The notes under the pieces were generated by a model. The model was not told the DNA's origin, did not search any database, and worked only from the letters and a program-made list of their open reading frames with translations. Below are positions 39,347 through 48,304 of a DNA stretch of 64,000 nt, one piece after another; the stretch's first letter is position 1; every line of letters starts with the position of its first letter. Origin of the DNA: Rhizobium esperanzae (lineage in GTDB: Bacteria > Pseudomonadota > Alphaproteobacteria > Rhizobiales > Rhizobiaceae); the NCBI RefSeq assembly GCF_002204185.1, contig NZ_MXPU01000008.1, forward strand, positions 1-64,000. Direction: 5' to 3'. Position numbers and translations under genes: made by a program.

Positions 39347-40323
39347 TCGTTTCATCCGCACCTTTTCGCGTCAGCTTCGCCGGCGGCGGCTCGGACATCG
39401 CGTCCTATTACCGTCGTCAGGCGGGCGCGGTATTGTCCTGCGCGATTGCCAAGTACAGCTTCGTGATCGTGCATAACTACTTCAATGAAAACAAATATCA
39501 TCTCAAATATACGCGAACCGAGCTTGCCGACACGCTTGAGGATATTGCCCATCCGCTACTGCGCGAGGCCTTGCGCATGCACCGGGTCGAGCCCGGCATC
39601 GAAGTCGCCTCCGTCGCCGACATTCCCTCCGGCACCGGTCTCGGATCATCCAGCTCCTTTTCCGTGGCGCTGATTAACGCGCTTTATGCCCACAGGTCGC
39701 GCTTCGCCTCCAAGGATCAGTTGGCGGAAGAAGCCTGCAAGCTCGAAATCGATATCCTGAAGGAGCCGATCGGCAAACAGGACCAGTACGCAGCCGCCCA
39801 TGGCGGCCTAAACTTCATCGAATTCAATTCCAATGGCGGCGTGAACGTGCAGCCCGTCGTCCTCACCGCTGAAAAGATGGCTGAGCTCGAGAGCAATATC
39901 CTCCTGTTTTTTACCGGAAGCCAGCGCGATACGCGCTCTGTGCTGTCGACCCAGGTGAAGGCGATGGAGACGGACGAGGACAAGTTCCGGACCGTCGAGC
40001 GCATGGTGCAACTGGCCTACGAAATGCGCGACATCCTGATGAGCGGCGATCTCGGCGTCTTCGGCGAAGCGCTGCACCGCGGATGGATGATGAAGCGCTC
40101 GCTGACATCGCAGATCACCAACAGCGCGATCGACGAGTTTTACGATGCGGCCCGCGCGGCCGGCGCGATCGGCGGCAAGCTCGCGGGTGCCGGCGGAGGG
40201 GGCTTCCTCGTCCTCTATTGCCCGAAAGACCGCCAGGCAAAAGTCCGCCAAGCGCTGTCGCAGCTCAAGGAGATAGAGTTTCGTTTCGACCGGAGCGGCG
40301 CGCGCATCGCCTTTGCACAATAG
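39343..40323 (+). CDS. hddA: GHMP kinase, HddA-like D-glycero-D-manno-heptose 7-phosphate kinase
   Basis: This is a 326-residue GHMP-superfamily kinase. The N-terminal APFRVSFAGGGSD, the ATP loop PSGTGLGSSSSF and the C-terminal KLAGAGGGGFLVLY are the HddA-type motifs. HddA phosphorylates C1 of heptose 7-phosphate, giving the 1,7-bisphosphate used by GmhB. The start is a TTG at 39343 overlapping the previous TGA, with GAGGAGG seven bases before it; no ATG fits the conserved N-terminus. The pairing with a GmhA-like isomerase and an HddC/GmhB fusion strongly supports the heptose assignment. Confidence 0.88.
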   Translation: MIVSSAPFRVSFAGGGSDIASYYRRQAGAVLSCAIAKYSFVIVHNYFNENKYHLKYTRTELADTLEDIAHPLLREALRMHRVEPGIEVASVADIPSGTGLGSSSSFSVALINALYAHRSRFASKDQLAEEACKLEIDILKEPIGKQDQYAAAHGGLNFIEFNSNGGVNVQPVVLTAEKMAELESNILLFFTGSQRDTRSVLSTQVKAMETDEDKFRTVERMVQLAYEMRDILMSGDLGVFGEALHRGWMMKRSLTSQITNSAIDEFYDAARAAGAIGGKLAGAGGGGFLVLYCPKDRQAKVRQALSQLKEIEFRFDRSGARIAFAQ

Positions 40324-40332
40324 AGGGTGTTG

Positions 40333-41550
40333 ATGGCACCGCGTCTCATCATCACGGGATCGACCGGCTACATCGGTGCAAGACTTGCGGCGACCGCGCG
40401 GGAGCGCGGCTTCGACGTGGTGGAATTCGGCCGGCGCTCTGGAGCGAAATGGCGCATCGGCGACGAGCCCGTAGCATCGGATCTCGAGGGGGCAGCCGCA
40501 GTCATCCATCTCGCGCATTCTTGGGCGACCGGGCCGGAGGCAGCTGAAGAAAACAACATCAATATCTCAAGCACCGTCAAACTGGCCGAAGCGGCAAGAG
40601 CGGCCGGCGTGCCGCACTTCGTCTTTTCCTCCTCCACCTCTTCCCGAGGGGAAGCGCTCAACGTTTACGGACGCACCAAGTTCAGGATCGAACAGCACCT
40701 GGCCGCCAGCTCTGCAGCACCTATCGTTCGCATCGCGCGCATCGGGCTTGTCTACGGCGGCCCACGGGTCGCGATGTATGGCCTGATGGCGAAGCTGGCG
40801 GCCTTGAGTCCGCTCCTGCCGATGATAGGGCTCAGCCGAAAGGTCCAGCCGATTCATCTCGACGAAGTTGCTGCAGGCCTTTTGGCGCTGGCGACCCGGG
40901 AGGACCTGCAGCCGCAGACATTCGTGCTTGCGCAGGAAAAACCGATCAGCTTCGCCGCCTGGCTCAGCATTCTTCGCCGCAGCCAGGGCAAGAGCAAGCT
41001 TCATTTCATACCGATCCCCCTGGGCTTCGCTCTCTTTGCCTGCCGGATGACCAAGCTTGTGCCGTTGATCCCGACTGTCGATCCGGAGCGCGTCCTCGGA
41101 CTCGCGGGCGCAGCACCGATGGAGAGCGCGGAAAGCCTCAGGTTGCTCGACTTGAATCCGGCCGATCCGATGACGGTGTTGACGCGGGAGTTTGCCGAAA
41201 CAGACCAGGAAGAATTGCACGGTGAGGCGAAGGCTCTGCTGCAATATCTCGGCATCACGCCGACGGAGGCGCAATTACAGCGGCTCGGCGAAGGGCTTCG
41301 GCGCGAAGGGCTGTCGCCGCTCGGCCTCTCCCCAATGCTGATCCGGCGTCCGTGCCTGCTCGCCCTCTTCGAGCCACCGGCCAATCGCACGCAGCATCGC
41401 TTGGCGCGCGCCCTCTATCTCGCAGATCTCGCGAGCGAGCCGGAAAGACATTTGGCCAAAAAGACGGGACTTATCGGCGCCATGCTGGCCATCGCAAGCG
41501 ATGTCCTGCTGTTCCCGCTCCGCGCACTTTTGGCGGGACGATATCGATGA
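40333..41550 (+). CDS. SDR epimerase/dehydratase with a 130-residue C-terminal extension
   Basis: This 405-residue protein starts with an extended SDR domain: GSTGYIGARL for NAD (about residues 8-17), HLAHSWATG, and YGRTKFRIE as the catalytic Tyr-x-x-x-Lys. From about residue 275 it continues with an extension of roughly 130 residues that I do not recognise. The extension is helical in look and ends in a hydrophobic segment, MLAIASDVLLFPLRALL, which could be a membrane anchor. It probably modifies a sugar or lipid-linked sugar. ATG at 40333 is preferred over GTG and TTG codons just upstream. The stop overlaps the GMC gene as ATGA. Confidence 0.82.
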   Translation: MAPRLIITGSTGYIGARLAATARERGFDVVEFGRRSGAKWRIGDEPVASDLEGAAAVIHLAHSWATGPEAAEENNINISSTVKLAEAARAAGVPHFVFSSSTSSRGEALNVYGRTKFRIEQHLAASSAAPIVRIARIGLVYGGPRVAMYGLMAKLAALSPLLPMIGLSRKVQPIHLDEVAAGLLALATREDLQPQTFVLAQEKPISFAAWLSILRRSQGKSKLHFIPIPLGFALFACRMTKLVPLIPTVDPERVLGLAGAAPMESAESLRLLDLNPADPMTVLTREFAETDQEELHGEAKALLQYLGITPTEAQLQRLGEGLRREGLSPLGLSPMLIRRPCLLALFEPPANRTQHRLARALYLADLASEPERHLAKKTGLIGAMLAIASDVLLFPLRALLAGRYR

Positions 41551-43076
41551 AGACGCCCGACGCCGACTTCATCATCGTCGGCAGCGGCCCGGCAGGCGTC
41601 TCCGCTGCGTTTCCATTGATAGCGGCTGGGCGCCGCGTCCTGATGCTGGATGCCGGCAATGATGCTGGATCGGAGGAAGAAAGCCGCAGCGCGCGTGTGC
41701 TGGGAAACGATCTGGAGTCGCTCCGCGCCGACGATGGCAGTTCACCGAAACTGCAGACTCCGGTGGCCCGCAGGATTCTTGAACGGTTCCGGCGCGAGTC
41801 AGGGATTACCGGCGATGGATTCACGCCGGTCGCCAGCCTCGTCCGCGGCGGTCTCTCCAATATATGGGGAGCGCAAATCAGCTACCTCGATGCCGAGGAC
41901 ATCGCGGCTTGGCCTATCGATATCGACCTGCTGCAGAGATCCTACGAACGTGTATCGCAACGCGTCGGGATCAGCACGAACGCCGATCTGACCGAAGGCG
42001 CCGACAGCGGATCCGTCCTGCCGCTTGGCGCTGCAGCCGCCCATGTCCTTCATCGGCACAAGGCCGCAAAGCCGGCGGATGGCTCGTTTCGGCTTTTTCC
42101 CGCCGTCAACGCCATCCTTTCGGAGCCGAGACCCGGGCGGGCGGCGTGCGACCTGCGCGGCGACTGTCTCTATGGCTGCCCGAGCGGCGCGATCTATAAC
42201 AGCCGTCAGGATCTGCTTGCATTGCAGAAGTCGCCGCATTTTCGGTTGCTCGACAACGTGCGGGCCATATCTCTGACGTCCAACGCGGGCTGGACGATCG
42301 GAACGGCCGACGGATCGTCATTCTCTGCGCCGAGGATCATTCTCGCCGCAGGCGTGCTTGGAACCGCCGCGCTGCTGGCGGACCTCCTGCCGATCGGCGG
42401 TGAAGGACTGCGCCTTTTGAACAGTCCGACACTCGCCATTCCTTTGCTTTCTCCGGCAAGGTTGCTGCGCTCGGCGACGGCGACCCACAGCCTGGCGCAA
42501 CTCGGATTGTCGCTGCGTTACGGCGAGCGCGCATCCGATTATGTGACGGGTGCGATCTATGAAGTCGGCTCGCTGCCGGCGCAGAGCTTCGTCAACAGGA
42601 TGCCGCTTGGCAGAAAGGCTGGGCGGGCTGCCTTCGAAACGATCGCCGGCAGCCTGCTGGTTGCGACGATCTATTATCCTGGCGACCAAAGCCGGAGCTA
42701 CATCCATCGCGATGCAGCAGCAGGAAAAGGCATGACCGTTCGGGGCGGTTTTGCAGACGGCTTCGATATCCGCGCCAGGGATCTGAAAAGAAGGCTTCGC
42801 CGCGAGTGGCAACGGTTGGGGCTCATTCCGCTTCCGGGCGCATCGCTGGCGGAACCGGGGGTCGATGCGCATTTTGCCGGCACCCTGCCGATGGGCGCAA
42901 CCGGACCGTTCGGTACCTCTGCGGACGGCGAATTGAACCTCCATCCGGGTCTTCACGTCGTCGACGGCTCAATTCTCCCCGATCTTTCCTCGAAATACAT
43001 CACAATGACGATTATGGCGAACGCCGATCGCATTGCCCACCGCCTCGCTGAAACGGAAGCAAACCCGGCGCTCTGA
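41547..43076 (+). CDS. GMC-type FAD oxidoreductase with a cysteine cluster
   Basis: This 509-residue flavoprotein begins with the FAD motif IVGSGPAGVSAAFPL (residues 10-24) and ends with a GMC C-terminal domain (GTLPMGATGPFGT, then HPGLHVVDGSILPDLSSKYI). Near residues 197-207 the stretch CDLRGDCLYGCPSG holds three closely spaced cysteines, seen in a subset of bacterial GMC enzymes and possibly binding a cofactor. GMC enzymes oxidise alcohols, including sugar hydroxyls. As the last gene of the glycan operon it may oxidise a hydroxyl of the heptose or another residue to a keto sugar. Substrate unknown. No secretion signal is seen. Confidence 0.82.
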   Translation: MKTPDADFIIVGSGPAGVSAAFPLIAAGRRVLMLDAGNDAGSEEESRSARVLGNDLESLRADDGSSPKLQTPVARRILERFRRESGITGDGFTPVASLVRGGLSNIWGAQISYLDAEDIAAWPIDIDLLQRSYERVSQRVGISTNADLTEGADSGSVLPLGAAAAHVLHRHKAAKPADGSFRLFPAVNAILSEPRPGRAACDLRGDCLYGCPSGAIYNSRQDLLALQKSPHFRLLDNVRAISLTSNAGWTIGTADGSSFSAPRIILAAGVLGTAALLADLLPIGGEGLRLLNSPTLAIPLLSPARLLRSATATHSLAQLGLSLRYGERASDYVTGAIYEVGSLPAQSFVNRMPLGRKAGRAAFETIAGSLLVATIYYPGDQSRSYIHRDAAAGKGMTVRGGFADGFDIRARDLKRRLRREWQRLGLIPLPGASLAEPGVDAHFAGTLPMGATGPFGTSADGELNLHPGLHVVDGSILPDLSSKYITMTIMANADRIAHRLAETEANPAL

Positions 43077-43091
43077 CGTCCCTCAGCCTCT

Positions 43092-43892
43092 TCAGGCCCT
43101 CAATGGCGGCAATGCATCGCCGGCCAATGAGATGAGCGGCTCGTAATCCGCTTCGGAGAGCAGCGCGATATCAACGAGTCCGAGCTTGGCGCGCGTGGCC
43201 GCCAAGGACGGCTCCCTGATGGCGGCATGCAACGCACCTCGGAGGAGGAGGATTGTTTGGCTCGATGCGTCGCCTGATGTGATGAACGGCAGACCGGGAG
43301 CCTTGGGTGTTTCGGCGATGATCCGGATGTCCTCGACCATGGCGGGATCGAAACGGCACATATTCTCAAGAGTGATACAATCGATGGCCGCGCCTTCCGC
43401 CCTGCCTTCGATAACGGCGGCAATGCTGCCGCCGTGGCTGCCTGTTTCGATGATCCGCCCAAAGAAACGGCCGTTGCGCGCAAGCGGAGCGACGGCGGCG
43501 CGAAAGAGATTGCTGCCGGAGTTGCTGACAGGGCTGTTGATCGCAGCTGTCGTGCCGCGCAGATCCTCCAGCACGCGAAGGGAAGAATTCTTCCGGACGA
43601 TGATGAAGCTGCGCATCAGCGGCCCATCGCAGCCGGGATGGCTATAGACGGGCGTGGCCACCAGCCGCACCCGGCCGCGCAGGCTCGTGGCAAAAGGATA
43701 GCCGCATGTCTGCGACAGAAGCAGATCCGGCCTCAGCCAGGCTTCGTCATAGGCAACCGACTGGTCGAGCGTTTCAGGCAACCCCATGAGGCCGGCATGC
43801 AGGAGGTAGCGCCGGAGAAACGACCAGAGTTCGGCCGTCGCTTCCGCGAGCGGCCGGGATGTCAGGTACATGGCAATGCTGACGAGAGGCAT
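43092..43892 (-). CDS. PhnD-like periplasmic-binding-fold protein, no signal peptide
   Basis: This protein of about 266 residues has a PhnD/SsuA/THI5-type fold: SFIIVRKNSSLRVLEDLRGTTAAIN followed by SNSGSNLFRAA and TGSHGGSIAAVIEGRAEGAAID. It has no signal peptide and no ABC partner adjacent, so it may be a cytoplasmic ligand sensor or the remnant of a transport system. It converges on the GMC oxidoreductase with a 15-bp gap and lies 57 bp after the semialdehyde dehydrogenase gene on its own strand, so it may be the last gene of the catabolic operon. I use the ATG at 43892 (MPLVSIAMYL); 43916 is an alternative. Confidence 0.78.
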   Translation of the reverse strand: MPLVSIAMYLTSRPLAEATAELWSFLRRYLLHAGLMGLPETLDQSVAYDEAWLRPDLLLSQTCGYPFATSLRGRVRLVATPVYSHPGCDGPLMRSFIIVRKNSSLRVLEDLRGTTAAINSPVSNSGSNLFRAAVAPLARNGRFFGRIIETGSHGGSIAAVIEGRAEGAAIDCITLENMCRFDPAMVEDIRIIAETPKAPGLPFITSGDASSQTILLLRGALHAAIREPSLAATRAKLGLVDIALLSEADYEPLISLAGDALPPLRA

Positions 43893-43973
43893 GCCGATCT
43901 TTGATTGCCCCTGCATAAGCGCTACAGCGTCTCGCCTGAAAGGCGGGTGGCGCTGGAACGCATATGTTGAGGA

Positions 43974-45428
43974 TCAGGCAATGCCGCCCAGGCATACATA
44001 TTTGAGCTCGGTATATTCGTCCAATCCGTGCCTGGAGCCTTCGCGGCCGAGACCTGACATCTTGACGCCGCCGAATGGCGCCTCGGCGGTGGAGACAAGA
44101 CCGGTGTTGACCCCGACCATTCCATATTCGAGCGCTTCGGCCACGCGGAAGACCCGCGATAGATCGCGTGCGTAAAAATAGGAGGCAAGGCCGAACTCGG
44201 TGTCATTTGCCTGCTCGATGACGTCCTGCTCGTCGCGAAACCGGAAAAGCGGGGCAAGAGGTCCAAAGGTTTCTTCACGCGCCACCTGCATGCCGGCAGC
44301 AACATCACGCAGAATGGTGGGCTCGAAGAAATGGCCGCCAAGCGCGTGGCGTTTGCCTCCCGTTACGATCCCGGCACCCTTTGCAACGGCATCCTGAATG
44401 TGGCTTTCGACCTTGGCAACGGCGTTGTCGTCGATGAGCGGGCCAAGCACGACGTCACGCTCCAGACCATTGCCGACCTTCAACTTCGAAACAGCTTCGG
44501 CGAGCTTGGCGGCAAATGCCTCGTAGACGCCGTCCTGGACATAAAGCCGGTTGGCGCAGACGCAGGTCTGACCGTTGTTGCGGAATTTGGCGATGATCGC
44601 GCCTTCGACCGCAGCGTCGAGATCGGCATCGTCGAAGACGATGAAGGGCGCATTGCCGCCGAGCTCGAGACCGAGTTTCTTGATCGTCGGCGCGCATTGC
44701 CGGTAAAGCAGTTCGCCCGTCCGGGTGGAGCCGGTGAATGTCAGGACCCGGACGTCGCGGCTTGCGGTCATCGCCCCGCCGATTGCAGCCGCATCGCCCG
44801 TGACAATGTTGAGGAGGCCGGACGGCAGGCCGGCGCGCTCTGCGAGAACGGCGATCGCGATTGCGGAGAACGGCGTCTGCAGCGCCGGCTTGAGAACGAC
44901 AGCGCAGCCGGCGGCAAGCGCCGGGCCGATCTTGCGCGTGATCATCGCGTTCGGAAAATTCCAGGGCGTGATCGCCGCCACCACGCCGGCCGGCTGGCGC
45001 AGCACGAGGATACGCTTGTCCGGCTGATGTCCCGGTACGATTTCGCCGTTGATGCGCCGTGCCTCCTCGGCGAACCATTCGATGAAACTCGCACCATAGG
45101 TGATTTCCCCCTTGGCTTCGGCCAAGGGTTTTCCCTGCTCCAGTGTCAGGATCATCGCCAGATCGTCACGGTTCTCGATCATCAGGCGATGCCACGTCTT
45201 GAGCACAGTCGCGCGCTCACCGGCGGTCTTCTTCGCCCAAAGCTTCTGGGCGAGAACGGCGGCGGCGATGGCTTCTTCCGTTTCGGTCGCACCGAAATCA
45301 GGCACCGCACCCAGCACCTCACCTGTCGCCGGATTGCGGACCATGGCCGACGCGCGGCCTTCCGCCTCTATCCAGCGATCGGCGATGGGGCATGCCTGAC
45401 GGAACAGCGAGGGATCATTGAGCTTCAT
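43974..45428 (-). CDS. gabD: NAD(P)-dependent succinate-semialdehyde dehydrogenase
   Basis: This is a 484-residue aldehyde dehydrogenase of the GabD type. It shows TPWNFPNAMITRKIGPALAA, the general-base Glu in LELGGNAPF, and the catalytic Cys in GQTCVCANR. The second cysteine two residues later (CVC) is typical of succinate-semialdehyde dehydrogenases. It oxidises succinate semialdehyde to succinate, feeding the TCA cycle. Its place in an operon with a flavin monooxygenase and a PotABCD-like transporter suggests that a four-carbon semialdehyde is the end product of the pathway. Confidence 0.9.
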   Translation of the reverse strand: MKLNDPSLFRQACPIADRWIEAEGRASAMVRNPATGEVLGAVPDFGATETEEAIAAAVLAQKLWAKKTAGERATVLKTWHRLMIENRDDLAMILTLEQGKPLAEAKGEITYGASFIEWFAEEARRINGEIVPGHQPDKRILVLRQPAGVVAAITPWNFPNAMITRKIGPALAAGCAVVLKPALQTPFSAIAIAVLAERAGLPSGLLNIVTGDAAAIGGAMTASRDVRVLTFTGSTRTGELLYRQCAPTIKKLGLELGGNAPFIVFDDADLDAAVEGAIIAKFRNNGQTCVCANRLYVQDGVYEAFAAKLAEAVSKLKVGNGLERDVVLGPLIDDNAVAKVESHIQDAVAKGAGIVTGGKRHALGGHFFEPTILRDVAAGMQVAREETFGPLAPLFRFRDEQDVIEQANDTEFGLASYFYARDLSRVFRVAEALEYGMVGVNTGLVSTAEAPFGGVKMSGLGREGSRHGLDEYTELKYVCLGGIA

Positions 45429-45438
45429 GGGACAACTT

Positions 45439-46518
45439 TCAGCAGAACACGTGAGCGGCGCCGGGATCGAAATCGAGATGGACTATATCTCCACGATTGA
45501 GCCCGGCAATAGCCTCATGGCCGAACGGCAAGCGAACCGAAAGCGCCTCGCCCGTCGCCGTCTCCGTGGAGACGTGGATATTGTTGCCGAGAAAGGTAAT
45601 GTCGCTGACAGTCGCGGCAAGACCTGCTCCGGCGGCTCTTGCGCGCGACAGCCGGATGCGCTCCGGCCTCAGCATCAGCGCCGCCCTTGCGCCGGACGCC
45701 CCTTTTCCATGCACCGGAATCTGATTGAAGATGGTTCCGCCGCCGAGCGCAATGGTGGCTTGTCCATCGGAGGAGGACACCAGGTCGCAGGAAATGAAGT
45801 CGCTGTCGCCGATGAATTCGGCAACGAAGCGCGTCTTGGGATTGGCATAAAGTTCAGGGCCAGTCCCGATCTGATCGATGACGCCCTTGGAAAAGACGGC
45901 AATGCGGTCGGAGAGCCGCAGCGCCTCTTCCTGATCGTGCGTGACATAAAGGATCGTCACTTCCGTCTGCTGGTGGATGCGGCGGATCTCGTGCTGGATC
46001 TCCTCACGCAGCTTCTTGTCGAGCGCCGACAGCGGCTCGTCCATCAGCAGCAACGGCGGATCATAGGCAAGCGCCCTGGCAAGGGCGACACGCTGCTGCT
46101 GACCGCCTGACATCTGCGCCGGCTTGCGATCCTCGAAGCCTTCGAGCCGGACGAGGCGCAGCATCTCCTTCACCTTCAAGTCGATCTCGGCCTTCGACTT
46201 GCGCCGGACCTTCAGCGGAAAGGCAATGTTTTCACCGACCGTCAGATGCGGAAACAGGGTGTAGCGCTGGAACACCATGCCGATATTGCGCTTGTGCGAA
46301 GGCGTGGCGAGCAGCGTCTTGCCCTCGAGCGTAATGTCGCCTTTGGTCGGGTTTTCAAAGCCGGCCAGGATGTAGAGCGTCGTGCTCTTGCCGGATCCGG
46401 ACGGACCGAGGAACGTCAGGAATTCACCGCGCCGGACATCGAGATTGACGTCGTGGACGGCGACGACCGGGCCGTATTCCTTGCGTATTCCGCGGATCTG
46501 AAGGAATGCATCGTTCAT
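45439..46518 (-). CDS. PotA-like ABC transporter ATPase
   Basis: This 359-residue ATPase has Walker A GPSGSGKST, signature MSGGQQQRVALARAL, Walker B LLMDEPLSALD and a C-terminal TOBE_2 domain (LRPERIRLSRAR), matching spermidine/putrescine-class importers. It energises the two permeases encoded upstream. Its ATG overlaps the stop of the PotC-like permease. Polyamine-class importers in rhizobia carry many different small organic cations and acids, so the substrate is not implied by the class. Confidence 0.93.
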   Translation of the reverse strand: MNDAFLQIRGIRKEYGPVVAVHDVNLDVRRGEFLTFLGPSGSGKSTTLYILAGFENPTKGDITLEGKTLLATPSHKRNIGMVFQRYTLFPHLTVGENIAFPLKVRRKSKAEIDLKVKEMLRLVRLEGFEDRKPAQMSGGQQQRVALARALAYDPPLLLMDEPLSALDKKLREEIQHEIRRIHQQTEVTILYVTHDQEEALRLSDRIAVFSKGVIDQIGTGPELYANPKTRFVAEFIGDSDFISCDLVSSSDGQATIALGGGTIFNQIPVHGKGASGARAALMLRPERIRLSRARAAGAGLAATVSDITFLGNNIHVSTETATGEALSVRLPFGHEAIAGLNRGDIVHLDFDPGAAHVFC

Positions 46519-47315
46519 TGTTTCAGTACCTTACGCACGAGGGCAACCAGCGCCATCAAGATGATCGTCAAAAGGATGAGAAGGGTCGATGCGGCGGCGA
46601 CAACGGGCGTCAGGTCCTGCCGCAGCGTCGCCCACACCTTTACCGGCAGCGTCTGCAGGGTGGGGCTCGACATGAAGATCGCCACCACCACCTCGTCCCA
46701 GGAGGTCAGGAACGAAAAGACGGCGGCCGAAAACAGCCCATGGCTGATCGCCGGAAGGGTGACCCTGATCTTCGCTTCCAAAGGCGAGGCGCCACACAGC
46801 ACGGCTGCGTCCTCGATCGACTTGTCGAAACCCTCCAGCGCGCTCGATATCGACAGGATCGAGAAGGGCAGCGCCAGCACGAGGTGGGAAATGACAAAAC
46901 CCGCCAGAGTCCCGCCAAGGCCGATCCTCAAAAAGAAGGCGTAAAGCGCCACTGCAAGAACGACGACCGGAAGGATCATCGGCGTGAGGAACAGCGCCTT
47001 CAGCGCATCGCGGAACATGAACGAACCGCGCACCAGCCCGAAGGACGTCACCAGCCCGAGCAGCACCGACAGAACCGTCACGATGACCGCGATCTTGAAG
47101 CTCGTCAAAGCCGATTCCAGCCATCGCGGGTCGGCGAAGAGCTCGCTATACCATTGAAATGTCCAGCCCGGCGGCGGAAAGATCAACCATTGCGATGAGC
47201 CGAAGGACAGCGCCGCGATAAAGACGATCGGCAGCAGCAGAAAGGCTGCAGTCAGAAGCGTGATCGCAAGCAGGACGTATTTCCACCAGCCGAGACGGTC
47301 GAAATTGAGGAGCAT
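46515..47315 (-). CDS. PotC-like ABC transporter permease
   Basis: This 266-residue permease has about six helices and an EAA loop, SIEDAAVLCGASPLEAKIRV. The frame extends 17 codons upstream, but the ATG at 47315 (MLLNFDRLGWWKYV) lies directly after the PotB-like stop and fits the family. It works with the PotB-like subunit to form the channel for the solute captured by the binding protein at 48305. Confidence 0.92.
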   Translation of the reverse strand: MLLNFDRLGWWKYVLLAITLLTAAFLLLPIVFIAALSFGSSQWLIFPPPGWTFQWYSELFADPRWLESALTSFKIAVIVTVLSVLLGLVTSFGLVRGSFMFRDALKALFLTPMILPVVVLAVALYAFFLRIGLGGTLAGFVISHLVLALPFSILSISSALEGFDKSIEDAAVLCGASPLEAKIRVTLPAISHGLFSAAVFSFLTSWDEVVVAIFMSSPTLQTLPVKVWATLRQDLTPVVAAASTLLILLTIILMALVALVRKVLKQ

Positions 47316-47316
47316 A

Positions 47317-48189
47317 TCAACGTCCTCCCGGGTTCTGACTGCCGAAGAAACGCAGCTGCACGGCATAAAGCGACAGCGTCACCACCAGGAGCACCAGCGC
47401 TGCGGCGCCACCCATTCCCCAATTGACCAGCGACTGCACGAACTGCGCGATCAGCTCCGCGAGCATCATGTTGGCGGTACCCCCGAGAAGCGATGGCGTA
47501 ACGAAATAACCGAGCGACATGACGAAAACCATGAGGGCGCCGGCCGCCATGCCGGGCATCGCCAAGGGCAGGAGAACCCGGGTCAGGCACTGCCAGCGGT
47601 TGGCGCCGCAAAGGGCTGCCGCCTGCAGGGTCGACGGGTCGATTTTCTTGATCACACCATAGAGCGGCAGAATGATGAAGGGCAGCATGATGTAGGTCAT
47701 GCCGATCGTGACGCCTGTGAGATTGTTGACGAGTGCGAGCGGCTGGTCGATCAGGCCCATTCCCATCAGCATCTTGTTGATCAGCCCGGTCCGCTGCAGC
47801 AGAACCATCCAGGCATAGGTGCGGGCCAGCAGATTGGTCCACATCGACAAGAGCAGGATCGCAAAGATAACCGACGTCAGCCGACCGGGCATGATCGCCA
47901 GCGCCCAGGCGACGGGAAATCCGATCAGCAGCGATATTGCCGTGACGAAACCCGAGACAATGAAGGTATTGGCGAAAATCTTCAGATAGGTCGCAGATCC
48001 GATCAGTTGCGCATAATTGCCGAGGCCAGGCACCGGTTCCAGTACGCTCCGCAACAGAAGTATTGCAACCGGCGCGATGAAAAAGATGCCGACGAAGGCG
48101 AAAGCCGGAGCGACCGCGCCAAAACCTGTTGCCCTGCGCACCTTTGGCAAAGGTGCAATTATGCCGGAGGCATCGCTATACGTCGACAT
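47317..48189 (-). CDS. PotB-like ABC transporter permease
   Basis: This 290-residue permease has six helices and an EAA-type loop (STLQAAALCGANRWQCLTRV). I use the ATG at 48189 (MSTYSDASG) rather than an ATG five codons upstream. A gap of about 115 bp holding a strong hairpin separates it from the binding-protein gene. Confidence 0.92.
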   Translation of the reverse strand: MSTYSDASGIIAPLPKVRRATGFGAVAPAFAFVGIFFIAPVAILLLRSVLEPVPGLGNYAQLIGSATYLKIFANTFIVSGFVTAISLLIGFPVAWALAIMPGRLTSVIFAILLLSMWTNLLARTYAWMVLLQRTGLINKMLMGMGLIDQPLALVNNLTGVTIGMTYIMLPFIILPLYGVIKKIDPSTLQAAALCGANRWQCLTRVLLPLAMPGMAAGALMVFVMSLGYFVTPSLLGGTANMMLAELIAQFVQSLVNWGMGGAAALVLLVVTLSLYAVQLRFFGSQNPGGR

Positions 48190-48261
48190 GACAGTCCTTC
48201 CCACCCGTCAATTTCCGCGGGGCACGCGCCGAATGCAACCGATTGGCACCGGCGCCGTAGG

Positions 48262-48284
48262 GGCACGGCGATCTTCGCCGTGCC
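48262..48284 (-). terminator. Intra-operon hairpin after the binding-protein gene
   Basis: A perfect 10-bp stem GGCACGGCGA/TCGCCGTGCC with a three-base loop lies 20 bp after the binding-protein stop. It probably stabilises the upstream message or reduces read-through into the permeases. Confidence 0.6.
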
Positions 48285-48304
48285 TGTTCATCTCAAGTTT
48301 CAAC

